This document shows positions 1 through 4,392 of a stretch of 5,358 nucleotides of DNA, one piece after another; the stretch's first letter is position 1; each line of letters opens with the position of its first letter. Source of the stretch: Candidatus Eiseniibacteriota bacterium (lineage in GTDB: Bacteria; Eisenbacteria; RBG-16-71-46; JAFGJU01); assembly GCA_016928935.1 (NCBI GenBank), contig JAFGJU010000180.1:1-5358 (forward strand), written 5' to 3'. The notes under the pieces are model-generated. The model saw only the letters and a list, made by a program, of their open reading frames with translations, was not told the DNA's origin and made no database searches. A program made the position numbers and the translations under genes.

Positions 1-218
1 GGTATCCTGCCGGCCGCGTATGATTTCTCGCGATAATCGACGAGAAGGGGCACAAAATCGAGCGAGGCTTCCAGCGGCTCTTCGGAAGCGACTGCCGCCA
101 CGAGCACAACTGTGTCGCCGTATCGGACAGTGACCGCGCCGGAGGCCTGTCTTGCGACCCTCCCGGTCTCTATGGTCAGAGTCCTTCCGGCCAAATCCAT
201 CTGAACTAATTCCGTCAT
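1..218 (-). CDS. pnp: Polyribonucleotide nucleotidyltransferase (PNPase), N-terminal fragment
   Basis: PNPase is a trimeric 3'-to-5' phosphorolytic exoribonuclease that degrades RNA to nucleoside diphosphates, often within the RNA degradosome. Only the first 72 codons plus two bases are present; the gene continues past the left edge. The translation carries the conserved start of the first RNase PH domain: ETGRVARQASGAV at about residues 17-29, YGDTVVLV at 33-40, and DFVPLLVDYREKSYAAGRI at 54-72, which matches the family's D-F-x-P-L-x-V-D-Y-x-E-x-x-Y-A-A-G pattern. The ATG at 218-216 is preceded by a strong Shine-Dalgarno, GGAGGAG (231-225), with a 6-nt spacer. It lies 90 nt downstream of rpsO, the classic rpsO-pnp arrangement, with a large inverted-repeat structure between the two genes. 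Identification is near certain despite truncation; the catalytic second PH domain and the KH and S1 domains lie outside the window. Confidence 0.95.
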   Translation of the reverse strand, partial: MTELVQMDLAGRTLTIETGRVARQASGAVTVRYGDTVVLVAAVASEEPLEASLDFVPLLVDYREKSYAAGRI

Positions 219-224
219 GGGATT

Positions 225-231
225 CTCCTCC
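225..231 (-). promoter_or_regulatory. pnp ribosome binding site
   Basis: The minus strand reads GGAGGAG, then a 6-nt spacer (AATCCC), then the pnp ATG. It is among the strongest Shine-Dalgarno sequences in the window. It directly follows the U-rich stretch downstream of the rpsO-pnp inverted repeat, so folding or processing of that leader could change its accessibility. Confidence 0.85.
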
Positions 232-240
232 AAAACAAAC

Positions 241-306
241 GGGTAGCTCCCGCCAGTCCTGCGTGCTAGAAACCGACTGGCACAACACAAGTGGAGAGAG
301 CTACCC
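241..306 (-). promoter_or_regulatory. Nested inverted repeats in the rpsO-pnp spacer (pnp leader structure)
   Basis: Two perfect inverted repeats are nested. The outer arms are 306-298 and 249-241 (9 bp, GGGTAGCTC with GAGCTACCC). The inner arms are 281-275 and 258-252 (7 bp, GCCAGTC with GACTGGC), with a 16-nt apical loop. In the transcript the internal loop is asymmetric, 16 nt on the 5' side and 2 nt on the 3' side. The outer stem begins 2 nt after the rpsO stop codon and is followed by GUUUGUUUU. In E. coli a long stem-loop in the pnp leader is cut by RNase III and is the basis of PNPase autocontrol; that this structure acts likewise is inference. It could also be a leaky terminator or attenuator between rpsO and pnp, since the U-rich tail is terminator-like but interrupted by a G. 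Confidence 0.6.
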
Positions 307-308
307 CT

Positions 309-578
309 CTACTTCCTAAGCCCCAGTTCCCTTACAAGGGCTCTGTACCTGTCAATCCGCGTGTCTTTCAGGTAGTCCAGCAGCCTGCGCCTCTGGCCCA
401 CCATTTTCAAAAGACCTCTGCGAGAGTGGTGGTCTTTCTTATGAACCTTGAAATGCTCAGTGAGAGCTTTGATTCTCTCTGTCAGAAGGGCGATCTGCAC
501 CTCGGGAGAACCGGAGTCGTGTTCGTGCAGCTGGAACTGGCCGATTATCCCCTTCTTCTTGTCCTTGGAAAGCGGCAA
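309..578 (-). CDS. rpsO: 30S ribosomal protein S15
   Basis: S15 is a primary 16S rRNA-binding protein that nucleates assembly of the 30S central domain and contributes to a bridge with the 50S subunit. The product is 89 aa, exactly the usual family length. Conserved segments are FQLHEHDSGSPEVQIALLTERI (15-36, written here as landmarks F15, D21, G23, S24, E26 and Q28), the signature HKKDHHSRRGLL at 46-57, the basic QRRRLLDYL at 62-70, and YRALVRELGLRK at the C-terminus. The start is TTG at 578-576, directly before PLSK, the common S15 beginning. A strong Shine-Dalgarno, GGGAGGTGA, lies 4 nt upstream. A longer open frame reaches 683, but its extra 35 residues lack family similarity and cover the promoter. 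The gene has its own promoter-like region and a structured leader, consistent with the autoregulation known for S15 in several bacteria. Confidence 0.97.
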   Translation of the reverse strand: MPLSKDKKKGIIGQFQLHEHDSGSPEVQIALLTERIKALTEHFKVHKKDHHSRRGLLKMVGQRRRLLDYLKDTRIDRYRALVRELGLRK

Positions 579-579
579 A

Positions 580-636
580 ATGTCACCTCCCTTGCTGCAT
601 CCGAACGAAGCTGCAACCGGACACGTGCCGCTTCGT
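580..636 (-). promoter_or_regulatory. Structured rpsO leader, candidate S15 autoregulatory element
   Basis: The leader contains a perfect 7-bp hairpin: ACGAAGC (636-630) pairs with GCTTCGT (611-605), enclosing an 18-nt loop. Within the loop, GUGUC (624-620) can pair with GACAU (584-580), which overlaps the end of the Shine-Dalgarno and the spacer before the TTG start; this gives five pairs, one of them G-U. The geometry, a hairpin whose loop contacts the initiation region, resembles the pseudoknot by which E. coli S15 represses its own translation. Known S15 leaders differ widely between phyla, so function here is inferred from position and pairing only. Confidence 0.4.
583..591 (-). promoter_or_regulatory. 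rpsO ribosome binding site that fixes the TTG start
   Basis: GGGAGGTGA on the minus strand is close to perfect anti-16S complementarity and sits 4 nt (CATT) before the TTG at 578. It supports TTG as the start of an 89-aa S15 rather than the upstream in-frame start at 683. Confidence 0.85.
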
Positions 637-654
637 CTTCCAAGCCCGGCTGGC

Positions 655-699
655 ATGATAGCACAGCGCCATATACAGAGCAAAAGGAAAAAAAGTCAA
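655..699 (-). promoter_or_regulatory. Promoter region for rpsO
   Basis: The best -10 is TATCAT (660-655), preceded by TGC (663-661), which forms an extended -10 element. A weak -35, TTGCTC (683-678), lies 17 nt upstream. A second possible pair overlaps it: TTGACT (699-694) as a good -35 and TATATG (675-670) as a poorer -10, 18 nt apart. The surrounding DNA is T-rich on this strand and clearly lower in GC than the genes. The promoter would give rpsO and pnp transcription independent of the upstream cluster. It assumes sigma-70-type consensus, since the organism is unknown. Confidence 0.5.
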
Positions 700-756
700 G
701 CGAAAAACTTCTGCCCCACCCGGATGCGGCGCCTAATAATCTTCAAGTTAATTCTC

Positions 757-774
757 AAAAGCTGGCGGCAACTT
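757..774 (-). terminator. Weak terminator candidate after ribF
   Basis: The transcript can form a hairpin that begins inside the ribF stop codon: AAGUUG (774-769) pairs with CAGCUU (764-759), including one G-U pair, around a CCGC loop. It is followed by two further U residues to give CUUUU. The stem is short and the U tract brief, so termination would be partial at best. It fits the finding of a fresh promoter just downstream for rpsO. No stronger rho-independent terminator is visible between ribF and rpsO; T-rich runs near 686-693 and 703-707 are not preceded by a convincing stem. Confidence 0.25.
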
Positions 775-1690
775 ATGTTTTATCAAGCAATTGTGATATT
801 GTAATCACATCTTGCCTAATCGCATTTCTTAGGTCTTCCGTCGTCGAAAACGCCTTCTCAGGCCTGATTCTGGACATAAAGTTCAACTTTAAACGCTCGC
901 CCACGAGGTCTCCCTCAAACCCTATGAGGTGTGCCTCGAGCCGCCTCGACCCTCCTCCCACGCTGGGCCTTCTGCCGAGGTTGATCGCTGCCTTGAAAGT
1001 CTCGCCCCTGGATTCGGCGACACCCGCGTAGACGCCGTCGGGCGGAAGCAGTTTTCTTTCGGGCCACGTCAGGTTCACCGTGGGGAAACCCAGACGAACG
1101 CCTATGCCGTCGCCCCTCGTGACTTTCCCTTCGACCGCGTAGGGCCGCCCAAGCAGTCTACGCGCCAGTGTAAGGTCCGCCGCGCGCACCGCCTCCCTGG
1201 CCCTGGTGCTGCTCACCGGCAGCCCGTCCACCAGAACGGCTCCCACGTCCACAACGGAGAACCCCAGCTCGGAACCCAAACGGCCCAGGACTTCCCTGCC
1301 GCCCTGCCTCCCCTTGCCCATCCTGAAGTCGTGCCCCACCACCAGCGTCTTGAGCCGCAGGGGGTCGAGCAGGTAGCGCCTGATGAACTCCTCGGCGTCC
1401 AGACCGGCCACCTCACGCGTGAAGCGGAGGACGACCTCCATGTCCATCCCGCTTTCGGCCAAGAGGGACGCCTTCTCGTCGTGACTGGTCAGCATGGATT
1501 CGGGTTCCGTGCGCCCGGCCAGAACTTCGTCGGGATGAGGGTCGAACGTCACCACTGCCGCCAGAAGGCTCCCCTCCCGGGCGCGCCGCGCCACTTCACC
1601 CAGGATTCGAGCGTGCCCGACGTGCACTCCGTCGAACACGCCAATCGTCGCGACTGTGCCTTTCTCCGAATTCCCTGTCATGTGCCGCAC
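773..1690 (-). CDS. ribF: Bifunctional riboflavin kinase / FAD synthetase
   Basis: The enzyme phosphorylates riboflavin to FMN and then adenylylates FMN to FAD in the cytoplasm. The N-terminal FAD synthetase domain (about 10-165) shows GVFDGVHVGH at 17-26, TFDPHP at 48-53, VVGHDFRMGKGRQG at 117-130 and SSTRAREAV at 160-168. The C-terminal riboflavin kinase domain (about 180-305) shows GKVTRGDGIGVRLGFPTVNL at 188-207 with the PTxN kinase motif at 203-206, PPDGVYAG at 216-223, NLGRRPSV at 237-244 and EAHLIGFEGDLVG at 252-264. The length of 305 aa is normal. The start is uncertain: GTG at 1690 has a weak purine-rich GGGGCGAG 4 nt upstream, while ATG at 1681 lacks a Shine-Dalgarno but would also give a normal N-terminus. 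An in-frame TAG, the truB stop, lies just upstream. The gene starts 24 nt after truB, so it is probably cotranscribed with it. Confidence 0.96.
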   Translation of the reverse strand: MRHMTGNSEKGTVATIGVFDGVHVGHARILGEVARRAREGSLLAAVVTFDPHPDEVLAGRTEPESMLTSHDEKASLLAESGMDMEVVLRFTREVAGLDAEEFIRRYLLDPLRLKTLVVGHDFRMGKGRQGGREVLGRLGSELGFSVVDVGAVLVDGLPVSSTRAREAVRAADLTLARRLLGRPYAVEGKVTRGDGIGVRLGFPTVNLTWPERKLLPPDGVYAGVAESRGETFKAAINLGRRPSVGGGSRRLEAHLIGFEGDLVGERLKLNFMSRIRPEKAFSTTEDLRNAIRQDVITISQLLDKT

Positions 1691-1714
1691 TGTGCTCGCC
1701 CCGCCGGGACGCAG

Positions 1715-2692
1715 CTATTCGGGCAGGCGCCTTCGCGCCAGCACTCGCTCCAGTCTCACGACCGGTTCCCCTTCGGAGGCGGGCACTGTACCTATTGCCA
1801 AGAGCTCGCCCTCCGGAGACATGACTCTGACGCGGCCTCCCTTCGAGGCCCGACCGTCCGTCTTTTCGATATCCTCGAGACCGGGACTCCGCCCGTCCAG
1901 AACTCTAACCACGGCCTCCTTCCTCAAGAAAAGGCCGGGAAGAAAACTCAAGGCCTCTTCCATCGACCACAGACCGGGCACTCTTTCCGCCGGGCCGTTT
2001 TCCGCCTGCTCGCCGGGCCGGCCGAGGCATTCTCTCAGGCGGTCCAGGGTGACCGCCTCCTCCACCGCGAACTGCCCGACCTTGGTCCTCCGGAGCTCTC
2101 TCAGGTGTCCGCCGCAGCCGAACAGCCTGCCCAGGTCTCTGGCCACCGACCGCACGTACGTGCCCCGCGAGCACCTGAGCCGGAACTCCACGTCCGGAGA
2201 ATCGAACGCCGTGATCTCAAACTCGTGAATGGTCACGCTCCTGGCCTCGGGCTCGAAGCTCTCCCCGCTCCTGGCCATCTCGTAAAGTCGCCTTCCGTTC
2301 AATTTCAGGGCGGAGACCCTGGGCGGCCTCTGGAGGACCTCCCCGGTGAAAGTTGCGGCGGCCCGGAGGAGCTCCTCCTTCGTCACCGTGAGCTCCGTCG
2401 TCTCCGAAACAGCTCTTCCCGTCGAATCGTCCGTGTCGGTCTCGAAACCGAGCCTGATGGTGCCCGAGTATGCCTTCTCGAGCTCCATGAGGAAGCGAGT
2501 CAGCTTGGTGGCCCTTCCGGTGCACACCAGAAGCACGCCCGTGGCGAACGGGTCCAGACTGCCGGCGTGGCCGACCTTCCGGACGCCCAACAGCCGCTTT
2601 ATTTCCTCAACCGCGTCGTATGAAGTCAGGGAAGGCGCCTTGTCAAGGTTGATGACGCTGTCCGTCGCGGACTGCCTGAGCGATTCTCTCAA
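1715..2692 (-). CDS. truB: tRNA pseudouridine(55) synthase TruB
   Basis: TruB converts U55 in the T loop of most elongator tRNAs to pseudouridine and also acts as a tRNA chaperone. The catalytic motif is KVGHAGSLDPFATGVL at 39-54, with D47 as the expected nucleophile. Further family motifs are YSGTIRLGFETDTDDSTG (75-92), the LQRPPRVSALKLNGRRLYE segment (120-138), CSRGTYVRSVARDLG (174-188) and HLRELRRTKVGQF (196-208). Residues from about 215 to 325 form a less conserved C-terminal region, where many family members carry a PUA-like RNA-binding domain. The N-terminal segment DKAPSLTS departs from the usual DKPxGxTS. The start is TTG at 2692, 7 nt after AAGGGG; this places 50 nt inside nrnA in another frame and leaves about 12 residues before the conserved core. 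No better start is visible. Confidence 0.96.
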   Translation of the reverse strand: MRESLRQSATDSVINLDKAPSLTSYDAVEEIKRLLGVRKVGHAGSLDPFATGVLLVCTGRATKLTRFLMELEKAYSGTIRLGFETDTDDSTGRAVSETTELTVTKEELLRAAATFTGEVLQRPPRVSALKLNGRRLYEMARSGESFEPEARSVTIHEFEITAFDSPDVEFRLRCSRGTYVRSVARDLGRLFGCGGHLRELRRTKVGQFAVEEAVTLDRLRECLGRPGEQAENGPAERVPGLWSMEEALSFLPGLFLRKEAVVRVLDGRSPGLEDIEKTDGRASKGGRVRVMSPEGELLAIGTVPASEGEPVVRLERVLARRRLPE

Positions 2693-3626
2693 CGACGATC
2701 CCCTTCACTTCATCCAGCGTGCCGGGTATCTTGGCGCCCGCCGCGTTTGTGTGGCCGCCTCCGCCGAACCCTCGAGCGACCTTGTCCACGTCCACGGTGC
2801 CGTTGGAACGCAGGCTCACCTTGACCACGGAGCCGGGCAGCTCGCGCAGAAAAACGCCCACTCCGACGCCCCGAACCGACATGGCAAAATTGACTATGCC
2901 TTCCAGCTCCTCGCCGCCCACTCCGCTTTCCTCCACCCTGGAATGCGGCAGGCTCAGCACCGCCAACGTCCCGTTCAAGTGGATTTCGAGGGAGCTCATG
3001 GCGTCGCCCATGAGACGCAGCGCCTGCGGCGATTTACTGCTGAACAGGCCGGCCGCGATCTCGTAAGGTTTGGCTCCTTCCCTGGCGAGGAGGGCGCACG
3101 CCTCCAGGCTCTCTGCTGACGTGTTGGACAGCCTGAAGGAACCCGTCTCCGCCACGAGAGCGGCGTAGAGGCAAGTGGCCACGTCCTGGCCGATGGACTG
3201 GCCCAGCGCGCGGAACAGGTCCAGTATTATGGTGGCAGTCGCGCAGGCCTCCGGCCTTATCAGGTTGACGGTGCCGAAGCCCACGTTCCCGCTGTGGTGG
3301 TCTATGTTTATTATGGGGAGCCGGCTCTCTGCCATGAACCTTCCCACGCTGCCCGTCCTTTCCAAGGACGTGCAGTCCAGGACCACCCCGGCGTCCACTC
3401 CGGCCGCTTCTTCCACGGACTTCCTGACCATATGGCGGCCGGGCAGGAAATCGTACTGGCAGGGCAGAGCGTCCTGGTTCACGACGACGGGCTTCTTACC
3501 CATCCGCTCGAGCAGGAGGCTCAACCCGAGCTCGGAGCCCACGGCGTCCCCGTCCAAGTCGACGTGCGACGTGACGAGAGGCGAACTGACCGAACTCAGG
3601 GCCTGTATTACGCTGTCCAGACTCAA
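2643..3626 (-). CDS. nrnA: DHH-DHHA1 phosphoesterase, NrnA-type nanoRNase / pAp phosphatase
   Basis: NrnA-type enzymes hydrolyse 2-5 nt RNA fragments to mononucleotides, and many also dephosphorylate 3'-phosphoadenosine 5'-phosphate. The 327-aa protein has the DHH domain metal motifs: HVDLDGDAVGS at 21-31 (H21, D25, D27), LDCTSLERTG at 84-93 (D85) and NIDHH at 108-112. Next comes AETGSFRLSNTS at 160-171, where the usual metal-binding Asp of the DTG motif is Glu (E161). The DHHA1 domain ends with GFGGGGHTNAAG at 287-298, the substrate-binding glycine motif. The start is TTG at 3626 with GGAG 6 nt upstream; this TTG overlaps the rbfA TGA in a TTGA junction, suggesting translational coupling. 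The same position between rbfA and truB is common in genomes lacking the Orn oligoribonuclease. Which substrate is preferred cannot be told from the sequence. Confidence 0.9.
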   Translation of the reverse strand: MSLDSVIQALSSVSSPLVTSHVDLDGDAVGSELGLSLLLERMGKKPVVVNQDALPCQYDFLPGRHMVRKSVEEAAGVDAGVVLDCTSLERTGSVGRFMAESRLPIINIDHHSGNVGFGTVNLIRPEACATATIILDLFRALGQSIGQDVATCLYAALVAETGSFRLSNTSAESLEACALLAREGAKPYEIAAGLFSSKSPQALRLMGDAMSSLEIHLNGTLAVLSLPHSRVEESGVGGEELEGIVNFAMSVRGVGVGVFLRELPGSVVKVSLRSNGTVDVDKVARGFGGGGHTNAAGAKIPGTLDEVKGIVVERIAQAVRDGQRHQP

Positions 3627-3985
3627 GACTCTCTCCGTTCCGACTCGTCCTTCAGCTCCCGGAGGACCTGACTTATCCTGACGCTGTGCTCAATGGACCT
3701 GTCTATCTTGAACGAAAGCTCCGGTATGAACCTGAGGCGGACCCGCTTGAAGAGCTCGCTCCTCAGGAACCCGGCCGCTCCGGACAGGACCTCTATGCTT
3801 CTGGACGCCTCCTCGGGCGTGCCCAAGCTGCTCACGTGCACCTTGGCGTGCCTCAGGTCCGCGCTTACCTCGACGTGCGTTATGGTCACGAACCCCAGGC
3901 GAGGGTCCTTGACTCTCAACCTGACGAGCTCACTCAGCTCGTACCTGAGAACCTCGCCCACGCGCGCAACACGCTGCGAGTCCAT
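3623..3985 (-). CDS. rbfA: Ribosome-binding factor A
   Basis: RbfA is a small KH-fold protein that binds free 30S subunits near helix 1 of 16S rRNA and aids late 30S maturation and cold adaptation. From the ATG at 3985 it is 120 aa, the usual length. Conserved features are RVGEVLRYELSELV (8-21), VKDPRLGFVTITHVEVSADLRHAKVHVS (25-52, with D27, P28 and the S41-D43 turn as landmarks), the A-x-G kink in SGAAGFLR (68-75), and LRFIPELSFKIDRS (84-97). The C-terminus is charged. The frame stays open to a GTG at 4051, which would add 22 arginine-rich residues, but these are unlike the family, and the ATG has a GGTGGT purine stretch 4 nt upstream. It overlaps nrnA by 4 nt. A GTG at 3994 is another possible start. 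Confidence 0.93.
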   Translation of the reverse strand: MDSQRVARVGEVLRYELSELVRLRVKDPRLGFVTITHVEVSADLRHAKVHVSSLGTPEEASRSIEVLSGAAGFLRSELFKRVRLRFIPELSFKIDRSIEHSVRISQVLRELKDESERRES

Positions 3986-4012
3986 CCGGACCACCCCCGT
4001 TGTCCCCGGCCG

Positions 4013-4051
4013 CCGGCGAGCCACGGGCAACAAACCGTTCCGGCGAGCCAC
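4013..4051 (-). repeat. 12-bp direct repeat in the DUF503-rbfA gap
   Basis: The minus strand carries GTGGCTCGCCGG at 4051-4040 and again at 4024-4013, exact copies 27 nt apart. The period is nine codons, so in the rbfA frame both copies would read V/M-A-R-R. The right copy also forms one side of a 7-bp hairpin. The origin is unknown; a local duplication or paired binding sites are both possible. Confidence 0.6.
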
Positions 4052-4058
4052 CGCCGGA
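4039..4058 (-). other. Perfect 7-bp RNA hairpin upstream of rbfA
   Basis: In the transcript UCCGGCG (4058-4052) pairs with CGCCGGA (4045-4039) around a GUGGCU loop. The following bases, ACGGUUUGUUGCCC, are not a U run, so this is not a normal terminator. It sits 53 nt before the rbfA ATG and may influence mRNA stability or partial read-through. Confidence 0.4.
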
Positions 4059-4075
4059 CCTGACTCACGCCCGAC

Positions 4076-4357
4076 TCAGTAGAATGTCACGTCCGCGGCC
4101 AGCACCTCTACGCTCGGCTCCGATTGTATGAGGTTCACTGCCTTGGCGAGCGAGCTCTCGACCACGGCCTTCTCGCTGCCCACAACGGCCACTGCTATCG
4201 CCGCCCGTTGCCACAGGTCCTGATAGTCCACCTCGGCCACGGACGCGTTGAACCGACTCGCGAGCCTCTGCTTTATCCTGTTTACGACGGAGCGCTTTGC
4301 CTTGAGCGACGTGCTCTGAGGAATATGGAGCTCTACGAGGACGGAACCTACTACCAA
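4076..4357 (-). CDS. DUF503 / YlxP-family small protein
   Basis: This 93-aa protein belongs to the DUF503 family, named YlxP in Bacillus, which often lies between infB and rbfA. The biochemical role is not established; its position suggests a link with translation or ribosome biogenesis. Family features are GSVLVELHIPQSTSLKAKRSVV (4-25; key residues E9, L10, S17, L18, K19, K21, R22), RFNASVAEVDYQDLWQRA (35-52; R35, F36, N37, E42, W49, R51) and a C-terminal strand ending in VTFY. The start is TTG at 4357: it begins the first conserved strand (MVVGSVLV) and gives the usual length of about 90 residues. Its Shine-Dalgarno is weak (GGTGG, 6 nt upstream). A longer open frame continues upstream through infB, but in a different frame from IF2 and with arginine-rich composition, so it is a shadow. 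Confidence 0.88.
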   Translation of the reverse strand: MVVGSVLVELHIPQSTSLKAKRSVVNRIKQRLASRFNASVAEVDYQDLWQRAAIAVAVVGSEKAVVESSLAKAVNLIQSEPSVEVLAADVTFY

Positions 4358-4373
4358 TGTCGACCACCGGGCA

Positions 4374-4390
4374 GGACCCTGGCCGGGTCC
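4374..4390 (-). other. 6-bp hairpin between infB and the DUF503 gene
   Basis: GGACCC (4390-4385) and GGGUCC (4379-4374) pair perfectly around a GGCCA loop, starting 2 nt after the infB stop codon. No U tract follows, so it is not a rho-independent terminator. It sits 5 nt before the weak ribosome binding site of the DUF503 gene and could insulate the 3' end of infB or tune initiation. Confidence 0.35.
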
Positions 4391-4392
4391 GG

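Noticed and set aside
579..683. N-terminal extension of S15 by 35 residues
   Set aside because: S15 is normally 89 aa, the TTG at 578 has an excellent ribosome binding site, and the extension covers the promoter and leader and has no family similarity.
686..707. T-rich runs after ribF as a strong rho-independent terminator
   Set aside because: The preceding GC-rich stretch near 715-735 forms only about four pairs with a G-U, too weak to support a terminator; the T-rich DNA is better explained as part of the promoter region.
291..1031. Plus-strand open frame of 246 codons opposite rpsO and ribF
   Set aside because: It is antisense to rpsO and to the 3' part of ribF, crosses the junction between them, and shows no motif or ribosome binding site that would support it.
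929..2623. Long plus-strand open frame of 564 codons opposite ribF and truB
   Set aside because: It lies entirely antisense to two clear family members, has no recognisable domain, and spans their gene boundary. GC-rich codon use on the minus strand readily opens this antisense frame.
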